Source of the DNA: Dioscorea cayenensis subsp. rotundata
Taxonomy: Eukaryota; Streptophyta; Magnoliopsida; Dioscoreales; Dioscoreaceae
DNA length: 64,000 nucleotides
Direction: 5' to 3'
NCBI RefSeq assembly: GCF_009730915.1
Contig: NC_052486.1
Coordinates: forward strand, 20,613,589 to 20,677,588
A program made the position numbers and the translations under genes. The notes beneath the pieces were generated by a model that did not search any database, was not told the origin of the DNA, and saw nothing but the letters and a program-made list of their open reading frames with translations. This document shows, in pieces, positions 22,876 through 35,700 of this stretch (the first letter of the stretch is position 1; each line of letters starts with the position of its first letter).

Positions 22876-24185
22876 TTTTTTTAAAAATATATTTTTTTCT
22901 CTAAGATTATTTAGATAAATTGATAAATAACTTTTATGTATGTGTATAATATTTGTTTAAAAAATATATCATAGAGATAATTATTTATAGGATTAGTATT
23001 TAATGAATATGAGACCAATAAATTCAAATTTTGATTATATTTTTTTAGAAAAAATTATTACTTGGAATCAATTAACCAGACCCAATTGGAAACTAGTTGA
23101 GCGGTATATCATTGAAGTACACAAAGGCATAACAAGTTTTGGACAGAAACACACATAAAGAAATAGCCAAGACTACCGCAAAACACACACAACTATCAAG
23201 CAGTACTCCTGGCAAGACAACTGCTTATATAACAAGCCTTAGATTTAAATTATCGTCTCTGGCATCGCCGTCTCTGATTCCTTAGATCAGCTACTGCACC
23301 ATAATAAAGGACCGCATGAGCGTCATCATAGGTTGTCGCCATCTCTCCTATTACCCGTACCTTCTGTATAGTTATGGCATGTACTGTGGTTCTATCACTA
23401 CAGCAAAAAAAGCTTATTGTGACATTTTTGAAACAACATTTTTGTCAAATGTCACTAAAAACCATTAAAATGACTTTTTAGCGATATTTGTAATAAATGT
23501 TGGTATAATTTTATATATCCCTACTTTAAAGTGACATTTTTTACTTATAGTCAAAAGAGATTTGGTTTTATGACTTTTTTTTAAGGATTTTAGGGACATT
23601 GAAAGAAATGTCGGTATAATATTAGTTGTTAAGACGTTTATTACGACATATGTAACAAATGTCATACATCAATATGACTCTCTTGCATCAATTTGTTATG
23701 ACGTATTTGAAAATGTCATTTTAAGCTATGTCTTAATAGTTTATTAAATTTAGTGACATTAGTAAGTTGTGTCGCTATAATCTTAGTTTTTATTATTGTT
23801 TTTTATGACCTTTGAAATAACTGTTGTAATAGTGCACATATGACATTTCTATATAGACATCTCAATGATCCTGCCATTTATTTTTTTATTTTAAAAACAA
23901 TGTAGATCATGTAATTGTTATGTTTTACAATCACCACTACAATTGAATTTGATGGTTTTGTGGGGTTATTAACAGGGTGGAGATACACCGAGAATATATT
24001 CAACGTTCTAGCCCCAAATTTACAAGTCCACCCTAAACCATCACCCCAACCTCAACAATATTATTACTATCCTCTTATATATTCATATATAATTAGGATC
24101 ATATATATATATATATATATAATGTTCATGACTAGTTTAATTTATGTTTGATAGTTGATATGTGAACGAGAAGCCTTCCTCGCAT

Positions 24186-24260
24186 GGACGGATTTTGCTT
24201 GGGGACAGTGGGAGCAATTCTCCCACTCAATTTTTTAAAATTTATTTTTACATCACAAAT
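24186..24260 (+). mobile_element. Possible hAT end fragment
   Basis: ATGGACGGATTTTGCTTGGG followed by GACAGTGGGAGCAATTCTCC resembles the terminal region of hAT elements with CAGTGGCGGA ends. No partner end was found, so this is a weak call. Confidence 0.3.
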
Positions 24261-24279
24261 TTTTAATTTTATTTAATTT

Positions 24280-24282
<3 letters not shown>

Positions 24283-24338
<56 letters not shown>

Positions 24339-24340
24339 TT
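24283..24340. repeat. Compound microsatellite (CT)n(AT)n
   Basis: About 16 CT units run straight into about 13 AT units. Confidence 0.9.
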
Positions 24341-25161
24341 AAATCTATTCATATATAGTTCATATAAATTATAGGACTATAATTACAAAAAACTAAAATA
24401 ATTTTTTTAATTTATGATAGAGATGGTCTTGTCCACCTTGTTAATGTTTATTAGTACATATTAGATCAACCTAAAACCATAAAATTGAATATAACTGTGG
24501 ATTAGATTGCAATTGCTTCACATTAAAGTTTTATTTTCATTGGATACCAATGTTAAATAAATATAACTCTCATATTTATGCAAATACCAACAAAACAGAG
24601 TGGATATGAGAAATATTTTACAATAAAAACAATTATATGATCGTTTTTTTTTCTTTTTTTTAATTTTTTTATATAGTTTAATTATTCCATTATCATAAAA
24701 TTAAAAAACATTGCTAAAAGGGCTAGAGTCTTGAACAAAAGATAAAAAATAAAATAACATGGTGCACTATGTAATTAATTGGATGTTATCTTAAATGATT
24801 AATTAAATTAAATTAAATTAAATTAAATAATTGTCGATAATTGAACCCCACTATATTGACCTCAATAATCTTTTATAAGTAAATAATATTAGTACGCAAC
24901 TACCAAATTCAAAATATATATATATACATATAATTTCCAAAAATATGAATAATAATTTGAAATTGCAAAAAAAAACGCGGTATTTTGATGAAAATAAAGA
25001 TGACAATTTTTTTGAAATTAAACAAAAAAAAGGCACCAATTTTTTTTCGCAATAGCCAAAATTAGGTGGCAATTTATTTTTAAAATCACCTATATAAAGG
25101 ATAGATGAGACAATAAAAAAGCCCAATAGCGTAAAAAAAAAGTTCTTGCCTGGAGATAAAG

Positions 25162-26745
25162 TAAGTATCATGATTTTTCTTTATTCCATACTTTTTTTGT
25201 ATTGCTTTTCTTGTAGTATTATCTAAATATTTAACTTGTTGTTTATTTTGTTGAATGAGTAATCGATGATTAATTGTTTTTAATTAGTTTTTGTTTGCAA
25301 TAAAAAATATTGGAATTTTAATTAATGTAATATTAGGGGTTGATAATACTTATAATCGGCAAAAAGAGAACAAAAACAACAAGATTGAGTCAAGTGGGAT
25401 GAGATCTTCAAGGCAACCTGTGTTTTTGTTGGAAATTAAAAACTTTCTTGGCTTTTCTCCTTGTAATCATGGGTGAGAATTTTAAAAGGAGAGGGTGTTG
25501 GTGAGGTTCAATGTCAATCCATAGAGAAGTGACATATATTTTTAATATATGAATTTTTATGGTTTCAAATTTATTTTCAATCAATGGTATCTCATAGGTT
25601 TTAGACTTTCTTGTGATTTATTACTTCTATTTAAGTATCATGAATTTTCTTTATTCTATATTTTTTTAATGTTGTTTTTCTTATAAGATTATCTTAATAA
25701 TTTAATTTGTTATATTTTTTTATGGATAATTCGTAGATGATTAATTCTTATAATTAGTTTTTGCTATAAAAAAATATATTAGAATTTTAATTAATGTAAT
25801 TTTAGGGTTTGAGAATACTCTTTAAATTGGGATGAGATATTCAAGACAATCCTTGTTTTTGTTGGAAATTAAAAACTTTTTGGCTTTTCCTCTTTCAACG
25901 TGGAGATGGGGGAGAATTTTAAGATGAGAGGGTGTTGATGAGGTTCAATTTCAATCCATAGAGAAGTGATATATGTTTTTAATATATGAATTTTTATGTT
26001 GTTTAAATTTCTTTTAAATCAATGGTATCTCATTGGTTTTAGATTTTCTTGTGTTTGATATCTTCTATTTAAGCATCATGAATTTTTTTTATTCCATAAT
26101 ATTTTTTTAATATTTTTTTGAAATATTATCTAAATAATTTAATTTGTTATATTTTTTATGGATAATTAGTAGACGATTAGATTTTATAATTAGTTTTTGC
26201 TATAAAAAATATGAGAATTTTAATTAATCTAATTTTAGGGATTGAGAATACCTTTTAAATTGGCATGTGATATTCGTGAAAACCCTTATTTGGTTGGAAA
26301 TTAAAAACTATTTGGTTTTCTCCTTGCAACGTGAAGATGGGTGACAATTTTAAGAAGAGAGGATGTTGGTGAGGTTCAATTTCAATCCATAGAAAATCGA
26401 TATATATTTTTAATATATGTATTTTTATGGTGTTTAAATTTCTTTTTAATCAATGGTATTTCATAGGTTTTAGATTTTCTTGTATTTTATTACTTCTATA
26501 TAAGTATCACGATTATCATTTATTTCATATTTTTTAGCATTGTTTTTCTCACAATATTATCTAAATAATTTAACTTGTTTATTTTGGTGCATAATTGTTA
26601 TATGATAAATGTTTTAATTAGTTTTTGTTATAAAAAATTTGAGAATTTAAATTAATAGGGTTTGGGAATACTTTTTAAAGGATAAAATCTCCAAAAACAA
26701 CTTTTGTTTTTGTTGAAAATTAAAAACTTTTGGTTTTCTCTCCCT
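25162..26745. repeat. Tandem repeat, 430-470 bp unit, about 3.6 copies
   Basis: Unit starts TAAGTATCATGA-like at 25162, 25632, 26070 and 26501 (periods of 470, 438 and 431 bp). Each unit carries the same ordered words: a T-rich block, AATTTTAATTAATGTAATTTTA, GTTGGAAATTAAAAACTTT, GAGGTTCAATTTCAATCCAT, then ATATATGAATTTTTATG. Copies differ by substitutions and small indels. No gene in the unit; the 61-codon frame in copy 1 is not conserved in the others. Confidence 0.85.
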
Positions 26746-26799
26746 TCTTTTTTTTTTCTCTTGCAAAAGGATGATCGGATGTTAGTGTGAGAGGAAGTG

Positions 26800-26832
26800 G
26801 ACAGAGAGAGAGAGAGTGTGTGTGTGTGTGGC
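26800..26832. repeat. Microsatellite (GA)n(GT)n
   Basis: About 6 GA units followed by about 8 GT units, inside the CACTA-2 interior. Confidence 0.85.
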
Positions 26833-28198
26833 TTACCTCCCTTTTTTTTTCCCCCTTTTTGTCTTAGTTCTCGATCGGTCACTATTTCTCAATTTCATGA
26901 TAGCAATGATGATCCTATTGATGGTACAATTTTCATACATCTTATATTTTTAAATTATTAAATTGTTCAATTTTATTATTTATTTCTCATTTTTTTTAAT
27001 AATTAATTTAGTTACTCATTGATCTATTTATATATTTTCTTTTACAGATGAGTGAACAATATGATAAATTTAAAGCCAATGTCAAGGATTGAAGCCTTAT
27101 CTTTTTTTTCTTTTTTTTTTTTTACAATGTTTGAAAGAAATTTCTTTAAGATTTGTAGATCATGTTAACATTATTTTAATTAGTGTTTAAATACTATGCG
27201 ACAATTTTTTTTAATTTTTTATAACTAATTTTTATTACTATTTTGTTAAATCATGTAAATTAATTTTATAGTATTTATATTTTATCTCATATTTGACTAT
27301 TAAATTGTATATAAATAATATTTAAATTAATATTGTGAAAAATTATACAATAGTTTTCCAACATTTGCAAATGTTACACTTTGTTATCATTCACAAATAC
27401 TATATAGTTAAAACAACATTTATGAAATGTTGATATAAGACTTTTAAGGGGCAATTAACAAATGTTACTAAATAATTCTTGTTCCAATATTTATATATGG
27501 CACTTTAAATTAAAAATTAAATAGTACTAATAACTTCTACCAACATTTATAAATGTTGTATTAAATTGATATTAAAAAGTGATATTTCGTTAAACCAATG
27601 TTTACCAAATGTCGTTATAAGTAATTTAAGAGACATTTAACAGCAATTTAATGACTGGCAACAATTATTAATGTTGCAATATATTTTAGATTAATACAAA
27701 GTAAAACTTGTAGCGACATTTGCTAATGATGCAAAAAATGTCGATTTATCAAAATTTAATATACTAACATTTAAAAACGTCGAATTAAATTCAACTATTT
27801 CATTAAACCAATGTCTACAAAAGGTCAATATAAATATTTTAAGAGACTTTTAACATATGTTACCATAAAATCTTTATAACAACAATTGTAAATGTTGCTA
27901 CATTTCAAAATTAATGTGATAAAAACTTGTGGCGACTTATGCAAATGTTGCACAAAATAAAAACAAATGTTGCTCAAACCATATACAAATGTTGGAATAA
28001 AATTCTTACTGAGACTACTTACAAATGTTGGAAAATGTCATAATGAATGTCGAATTAGATAGGTAGCGAAGTTTCCTGTAAATGTCATAACAAAGCATAC
28101 CGACTGTGACAATAATGACATATAATCGACATTTGCTAAAAATGTCGGTATAGAACTATTCCAATGTTTTCCCCTCATTTTGCGACATATGACAAATG

Positions 28199-29198
28199 NN
28201 NNNNNNNNNNNNNNNNNNNNNNNNNNNNNNNNNNNNNNNNNNNNNNNNNNNNNNNNNNNNNNNNNNNNNNNNNNNNNNNNNNNNNNNNNNNNNNNNNNNN
28301 NNNNNNNNNNNNNNNNNNNNNNNNNNNNNNNNNNNNNNNNNNNNNNNNNNNNNNNNNNNNNNNNNNNNNNNNNNNNNNNNNNNNNNNNNNNNNNNNNNNN
28401 NNNNNNNNNNNNNNNNNNNNNNNNNNNNNNNNNNNNNNNNNNNNNNNNNNNNNNNNNNNNNNNNNNNNNNNNNNNNNNNNNNNNNNNNNNNNNNNNNNNN
28501 NNNNNNNNNNNNNNNNNNNNNNNNNNNNNNNNNNNNNNNNNNNNNNNNNNNNNNNNNNNNNNNNNNNNNNNNNNNNNNNNNNNNNNNNNNNNNNNNNNNN
28601 NNNNNNNNNNNNNNNNNNNNNNNNNNNNNNNNNNNNNNNNNNNNNNNNNNNNNNNNNNNNNNNNNNNNNNNNNNNNNNNNNNNNNNNNNNNNNNNNNNNN
28701 NNNNNNNNNNNNNNNNNNNNNNNNNNNNNNNNNNNNNNNNNNNNNNNNNNNNNNNNNNNNNNNNNNNNNNNNNNNNNNNNNNNNNNNNNNNNNNNNNNNN
28801 NNNNNNNNNNNNNNNNNNNNNNNNNNNNNNNNNNNNNNNNNNNNNNNNNNNNNNNNNNNNNNNNNNNNNNNNNNNNNNNNNNNNNNNNNNNNNNNNNNNN
28901 NNNNNNNNNNNNNNNNNNNNNNNNNNNNNNNNNNNNNNNNNNNNNNNNNNNNNNNNNNNNNNNNNNNNNNNNNNNNNNNNNNNNNNNNNNNNNNNNNNNN
29001 NNNNNNNNNNNNNNNNNNNNNNNNNNNNNNNNNNNNNNNNNNNNNNNNNNNNNNNNNNNNNNNNNNNNNNNNNNNNNNNNNNNNNNNNNNNNNNNNNNNN
29101 NNNNNNNNNNNNNNNNNNNNNNNNNNNNNNNNNNNNNNNNNNNNNNNNNNNNNNNNNNNNNNNNNNNNNNNNNNNNNNNNNNNNNNNNNNNNNNNNNN
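28199..29198. other. Assembly gap of exactly 1,000 N
   Basis: A run of 1,000 N is usually a placeholder of unknown true length. It hides the right end of the second CACTA element and the distal promoter of the PPR gene. Long frames that cross it are artefacts. Confidence 1.
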
Positions 29199-29273
29199 AT
29201 AATAATAATAAGACATACTTGGATATAATCAGGATCCAAACCCGGTAAGGTAACCCGCAAACCCGTTGTCGAG

Positions 29274-31562
29274 ATGGAGCTTGGCGCCATCGGATCCGCT
29301 AAGCCTTCGGCGTTCTCCTCCATCTCTCCGATCATTGTCTCTATCCCCATCGCAGCAGCGAGAAAGGCGAGACGGAGCGGCGTTTCTCGGCGGGAAGGGC
29401 TTGTGAGAGAGCCGAAGAAGGACCTTTCTCGGATCCTTCGAACAGAGGCTGCGGTCCTTGGCGTCGAACGGAAGTCTGGCTCCGGGAAGCATCGGAACCT
29501 CTGGCCTCGTGCTGTTCTTGAGGCTCTCGATGATGCCATTGCCAGTAATTGCTGGGAATCCGCTCTCAAGGTCATGGATTTTACTTTTCTTTTCTGAATT
29601 TCTTTCTCTTTTTCCATTTTTTATTTTTGTTTTTATGTAATTTTTTAAGTGATTCATTTTAGGGATTTCTTGAAATTTTTGTAGTATTTATGAGATTATT
29701 GATGGTTTTAGGTGAGTAATTTGGGGGTTTTGGTGTGTTTATTTAGGTGAATTAATACTGTTGTTGTCTTGGTTCTTGGTTGAATTTGCTCTTCATATTA
29801 TGGAAATGCATAGAATTTATCTAAAAAAAAAAGTGTTTTGGTTGTTTTTTTATTGGATCAATAGAGTTTTATACCTTATTTAATAGCAAACTCTAGAATT
29901 TTTTTGAGGAATTTGCTCTTCACAGTATGCATTATGACCAAAAAGAAAAAAAGAGCCTTTTTGGTTTGATTTTTGGTTTAAATGTATTTTTCAGGGTCCC
30001 TATGTTTGACTCTATGTTTCATTTCTGCATGTATATTTTCAAAGTGTTTAATGCAGTCTTGTGAAGAAAATGTTTGTAACTTATGATTTTTAATGGTTGC
30101 TAATGTGGTGTGCCAAATTGCCAATTTTTGCCACATCAATGCCACTTGAATTTTTTAATAAAAAAGAAAAAGAAAAAGAAAATATGGATGCACCTGATGA
30201 CACAGCTACCTTGCTACATCATCAAAAAAAATTTCAATGGCCGTGGCCTATTTTATGGTCCAAACCTTTATAGGCAATTTATAGAGTTTTATGTGTTATT
30301 CTGTTGGAAATAAATTTTTGATGAGTTTTCTCCGCAGCGTATGCGTTATGAAAGGAAAAAGAAGTCTTTTGGTTAATTTTATATGGAAATTTTTGATTTT
30401 TAAACCTGATATATTTCATGCAAATTCTGCATTATAGATTTTTGGATTGCTCCGAAGGCAGCATTGGTATACTCCAAAAGGCCAGACCTATTCGAGGTTG
30501 TTGATGATGCTTGGGAAGTGCAGGCAGCCAGACATGGCGGCATCACTCTTCCAAATCATGCTTTCTGAAGGTTTCAAACCTACATTAGATGTCTACACAT
30601 CACTGGTTGGTGCATATGGCCACAGTGGTCTGTTAGATAAGGCATTCGAAACCTTGGACGAAATGAAAACCATTTCTGATTACAAACCTGATGTGTACAC
30701 TTATACAATCCTTATCAGCTCCTGCTGCAAACTGCATCGCTTTGATCAGATACCCACATTGCTTAGGGAAATGTCTTACTTGGGAGTTGAATGCAGTGTT
30801 GTTACTTATAACACAATAATAGATGGATATGGTAAAGCTGGTATGCTTGAAGAAATGGAGAATTCTCTTTCTGAAATGCTTGAAAGTGGAAGTTGTCTCC
30901 CTGATATTTTCACTATGAATACGGTTATAGGGGCTTATGGAAAAAGTGGGAAAATTGATAAAATGGAAGGTTGGTATAGTGAGTTTCAGCACATGGGCAT
31001 TGAGCCTGATGTAAACACATTCAATATCTTGATAAGGTCGTATGGTTTAGCTGGTATGTATGAGAAAATGGATGCGGTTATGAAATTTATGGAGAAAAGG
31101 TTTTTTTCTCCCACAGTAGTAACCTTTAATATAATAATTGATTGTTTTGGGAGAATGGGCGACATAGAAAAAATGGAGCACTTTTTCCGATCAATGAAAT
31201 ATCAAGGACTTAAGCCTAATTCTATCACATACTGCTCACTTGTCAGTGGATATAGCAAATCTGGGTTTCTGGAGAAGATTCCTTTGATTATCAGGCAAAT
31301 AGAAAACACTGATGTTGATCTGGACACAGCATTTTTCAACTCTGTTATTAATGCCTATGGTCAGTCTGGAGATATAAGCATAATGGAAGAAATGTTTTCA
31401 CTGATGAAGGAAAAGAAATGTATTCCTGATAGAATCACCTTTGCTACTATGATTATGGCATACAGTAAAAGAGGTATGGTTGAAGCTGTTCAAGAATTGG
31501 AGATCAAGGTGCATAAAATGGATGAAAAAGTTTTGGTAATTCTCTTCTTGAATACCATATAG
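29274..31562 (+). CDS. P-class pentatricopeptide repeat (PPR) protein, At3g53170-like
   Basis: Two exons join in phase 0: 29274-29570 (99 codons, GC-rich) and 30438 onward. Exon 1 has an Arg/Ser/Ala-rich N-terminus that could be an organelle transit peptide, then KKDLSRILRTEAAVLG and PRAVLEALDDAI. Exon 2 begins IFGLLRRQHWYTPKGQTYSR and has about nine 35-residue repeats with P-type spacing, for example PDVYTYTILISSCCKLHRFD, VVTYNTIIDGYGKAGMLEEM, PDVNTFNILIRSYGLAGMYE and PNSITYCSLVSGYSKSGFLE. The order and wording resemble Arabidopsis At3g53170 closely. Known: P-class PPR proteins bind organelle RNA; the target here is unknown. Read-through of exon 2 ends at TAG 31560. A donor GTAATT at 31536 could instead splice to GATGATTTTGTTG at about 31597 and stop at TAG near 31663; which end is used is open. 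The start is supported by GC content and by the conserved block it precedes. Confidence 0.9.
29571..30437 (+). other. Intron 1 of the PPR gene
   Basis: GT donor after GCTCTCAAG at 29570 and AG acceptor at 30436-30437 (ATTATAG). T-rich non-coding sequence with short A-rich tracts; nothing else seen. Confidence 0.8.
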
Positions 31563-33708
31563 TTGAATATACATCTTTAATTTTTAATCTGGGCAGGATG
31601 ATTTTGTTGTGGTTTGTGTGGATACTACTGAAGTTTATTTTGTCAAGCCACTATTTTCTGAATAGAGAGTTTTTTTTCCTTGCTTCATGATCACTTTACA
31701 TCTTCATGCACCATCTGGGCAAGATTGATATGCTTAGTTTGCCATATTTTGTCACTAACAAATGTCTGAATCAATTCAGGGACCTGGTTAACACGTGGTG
31801 CAATCACAAGGGTGCATACATATGTGAATCTACCAGATGTGCATTGATTTTTCGAATGGCATTTCAACCACTGACTATTCAGGTAAATCTCTTGTTCATC
31901 CTGTGACACATTCTGTCTGAGAATTTCTTTTCCTTTGGCTGTATATATATTTTTATGTGTTTTCTTAGAGTTTTTTCTTATGCATCTTTGGTAGTTTAGC
32001 GCTGCTAGTTTTAGTACCTATATGAAGTTGGTATTTTCTCAGTGTTTCAATTCCTACCCATTCTCTGTTAGGTGAGCAAATTAGCTTTTATTCTCTGTTG
32101 CTTTTGGTTGTAACCATAGTTCCAAGCAAACAAAAGTGAAGTTAAAAGTATTTTCCCTTTGTTTATTATTTATTATTGTAAATGTGTTCATGAGCATCTT
32201 GAGATCAAAATGCAGATCATAAGTGCATAGGAAATTTTTAATAGTGTCATCTCTGTGTTTTGGATATGAATCTTCAGTATTCTATCATTCTATAGTCAGA
32301 AACCTCTCTTTAGTCTGCAGAAGATTACTTATAATTGGGTGCCATTTCAAATAGTCAGACATGACCACATCTGGGAAGTTTGGCTGCAATTTGGCCATTA
32401 AATGTGATAATGTAATTATGTAAGATACTTTAGAGGCATAGTTTTAGCAAGAAGATGCTTGCCTTTCTTTTGAGATAAAAGTTATGACAAGGCTTTGCCA
32501 GTCAAGGACCAACCAAATGTATTGCATGGAGATGTTCTTAGCAGCCTAGCTGCCTATTGGTGATTATTGTGTCAATATTACAGGCAGAATGATTTTATTA
32601 TTTTTTCTCCATTTGTTTTGTTTTTGTAAAGATGCAATATCTCTGGCTATGGCTTAGGATTACAATTTGTGAGACTTCAATATGTTCTTCCCCATTTGAA
32701 GTCTATTTAACCTCTGTATAACATTATAAAACTTTCAGATATGGATGATGGGAATTACCATGAATTTCTAATGGTAGATCTATTACCATACCAGCATAAT
32801 TCAAAACCAGAACCTTGAATTATTTCATGATTGTATGTGAAGATCTACCTTGACCTTTCGACAACATGTATCAATGCATTCTCTGTAGCATTTTTATCAT
32901 TGTAGATAACGTGATCATTGTTTTATAATTTTCTTCAAACTCTGTATTCTCTAGGCACAGATCTTATCTCATCTTACTCTGATGAGTCTGATCATGATCT
33001 TCATTGTCAGTAGCATGGCCAGGGCTTCGGAACGAGATTCCCAGTTATGAAAATTTTCTGTCCGAGTCATCTTGATTCTTGACAAAACAAGTGGTCAAGG
33101 ATCGGAGAGACAATGTTCGGCTTCAAATGACTCACAGTGACTGCAGTAAAAAAAGGTTAAATACAGTGCACAAGGTCAACTACAGATTAATAGGTGAGGA
33201 TTGAGCCTATCAGTGGAAATGAAGTGTTAATGAAGCCCCCATAGCTTTGTTTTGTTCAATTATTTACTTAAATGAACTGATTATCATTTAGAATCTTAAA
33301 GAAGGCTCTTTCCAAAGGGGCATTCTATTGATGTGTCGTCTTTGATGAAGAGATGATAGCAGGGAAGCATGTTAACGGCATTTTCAGGGATCAACCAAAG
33401 TTAACAGAATAACCTTCCCTTTTTCTTTTTTGTTTTATTACATTTTGTCAGAGGGCAATTCTTTATGAGTTCACTGTTAGTATAAGTGGAAAAAGTGGAG
33501 ATTATATAAAAATATATATATATATAGTTCTAGTCTTAAAAAAATAAATATCATGTTGAAAATTCAAATGAATTTGATGCAGAATATGTTGTTTTTAACT
33601 TTCGAAATGGTGGATTTTTCACGTGAGAAAGGATTCATTCTATTTGGCATATTCACTACTACTGTTTACATTAAAGAATATTTAATTTTAATCACTTTGT
33701 TCAAATGT
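31563..33708. other. Intergenic region after the PPR gene, including probable 3' UTR
   Basis: No gene seen. AG/GT pairs around 31778 and 31882 (TTCAG before GGACCTGG, ATTCAG before GTAAAT) could be a spliced 3' UTR exon of the PPR gene. The rest is unremarkable, with a (TA)n tract near 33512-33525. Confidence 0.4.
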
Positions 33709-33782
33709 GGTGCCGTGGTGTAGTTGGTTATCACGTCAGTCTAACACACTGAAGGTCTCCGGTTCGAGTCCGGGCGGCGCCA
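33709..33782 (+). tRNA. tRNA-Val (anticodon AAC)
   Basis: 74 nt cloverleaf. Acceptor stem GGTGCCG pairs with CGGCGCC with one G-T pair, followed by discriminator A. The D-arm holds the A box (TGGTGTAGTTGG), the anticodon loop is CTAACAC with AAC in the middle, and the T-arm holds GGTTCGAGTCC (B box). No intron; CCA is not encoded. A run of T at 33786-33792 serves as the pol III terminator. Confidence 0.96.
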
Positions 33783-35700
33783 AATTTTTTTATAATTTTT
33801 TATTCAAAATATTTTTATTTATATACCATTTTTAATAATTAAATCATCCAAAATTTAATATTTATGTCACATGATCAATTTATTAAATTTTTACTCATTA
33901 AATTATTTTTTTATAAGTTATACACACGGTTATTTCAATTATTTACAATATAAATTTTATTATCCATATATTTATCTAATACAAAATATTTGATTATTTA
34001 ATAAAATAATTAGATTATATAATAAATTTTTATATTTTTTAAAAGTTATGCAAATAATTTTTTAAAATTATATGAAATTCTATGAAATAGTGCGTCATTA
34101 ATTTTTAAAATTTTTTAATTTTTGGTGGCAAAATTTTTTTAAAATAATATATCCAATTAATGAAGAAATAAGAAACAACTTAATTGAATTAAAGTATATT
34201 AATTTAGAATTACATATTAATTAAATTGCATCAATAATAAAATTTGAATAATTTTAATGATTTTGATAATAAAAAATAAATTTTGGATAATTTTAAAATT
34301 TGCATAATATTAAAAATAAAAACATATACCAACCCCCTTAAAAAAAAGTTTGAAGAAAAAGAACACCGTGGGACCCATCATTGAGCATTCACTCAATGGC
34401 TGTTATACGTTTTTTAATAGCATTGGAGCATTAAACACTCATTGAGCTTTCACAGGATGAGGGTTAAAGATGCTCTTATAATATTATTTTTATCATGGAT
34501 TATTTTGTTATTTTCCTAATGAATATGTTTTCATATTGTGGGATAAAAAATACGCGTCTGATGTTATGTCTGTGAAGAAGACACAAGACGATACATCGAA
34601 GCACAAATATCATATTTATTTTGTGGGTTTTTCATCTCTAAAAGAGGCAAGCCTCTATTATTAATTACCCCATACAATGTCTTGGGAACCTCCGGCTTAA
34701 GTATAAATAAAAGAGCAAGAAAATTTTGTGAATTATAAATTTATTTATTTTATTATGTATACATATTTATTACATCACTTATATATATATATATATTATA
34801 TCATTTATTTATTTTTGTCTCCATTTTGAAATAAATAAGTCTTTGCTGCCTATGCCTTATCACCGCATCGTATGCTTTTTTGCCGTCTCAAAACATATAA
34901 ATTTTGTCGCTGCCTCTAGATAAGCATGAGTATTCTTATCGTTGCCTTGGAATGAGTATGTGTGTGTATATATATATATATATTTCGGGATATATATAAA
35001 TCTATATTCAACATATTCATACCCATGTGCATGGTACTTGAGGCTTTTTTTTATTTTTATTATTTTCATTAATTTCTTTTAATTTATTTTTTTTATCATA
35101 TATTCATTTGCATGTGTGTTTCTTTCATGGTGGGCCCATGTCTTTTGGAGATAATTTTTTTTTATTTTAATATGACCACAAATGCATAAATTATTCATTT
35201 TGATTTTCACACTGCAAATCACCTGACTTTTTGTTTCTACATACCCTATGCTAATACCCATGCATACTTCTCATTCTTCATTCCCTTTATATATCGTATG
35301 AGTAAATTTTTAGTATATTAAAGCTTTTAGCCATTTCACTTTCGATCATTTGAAATCTGACTTTGCATCGATTTGATCACTCAACTTTAATTTGATTTCA
35401 ATCGTAATAAAATCGAGAATTTTAATCCCCAATTGATTTACATGGCTATCTAAAAATCTAAGTCACTCCCATCGACACATTTATTAAGTTTCATTAAAGA
35501 TGTCGAGTCACTCGAAAAAGAGACCACATCATTCATTCGAGAGTTGAAATATCTCGATTTATTACCGTTGAAATGAAATTAAAGTTGAGTTGATGACAAA
35601 TGATCTAAATCGAGTCTGATGATCAGGAAAATGAGATGTGTTTAAATGACTTACTAAAAAATTTACCCTATCATGAGCTAATAACTTAGAAGCATTTCAT
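33783..35700. other. AT-rich intergenic region with MITE remnant
   Basis: Very AT-rich. At about 34368-34480 a stretch with CATTGAGCATTCACTCAATG and TTAAAGATGCTCTTA resembles the right end of the MITE at 42498-43006. A (TA)n/(GT)n tract lies near 34960-34985. No gene seen. Confidence 0.45.

Larger units (their letters stand above)
23397..28198. mobile_element. Second CACTA-family element, right end lost in the assembly gap
   Basis: The left end reads CACTACAGCAAAAAAAGC at 23397. TGACATTT/AAATGTCA words fill 23420-23850. A matching array of AACATTTGCAAATGTTA, GACATTT and AAATGTCG words fills about 27350-28198, up to the N gap. The two arrays share words and lie in inverted arrangement, so the element is at least 4.8 kb. 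It is a different family from the CACTA at 10-18.7 kb. No transposase is visible in the 24-27 kb interior. Confidence 0.6.

Noticed and set aside
28038..29617. Several long open frames on both strands across 28-29.6 kb
   Set aside because: They consist almost wholly of unknown residues from the N gap and only reflect missing stops.
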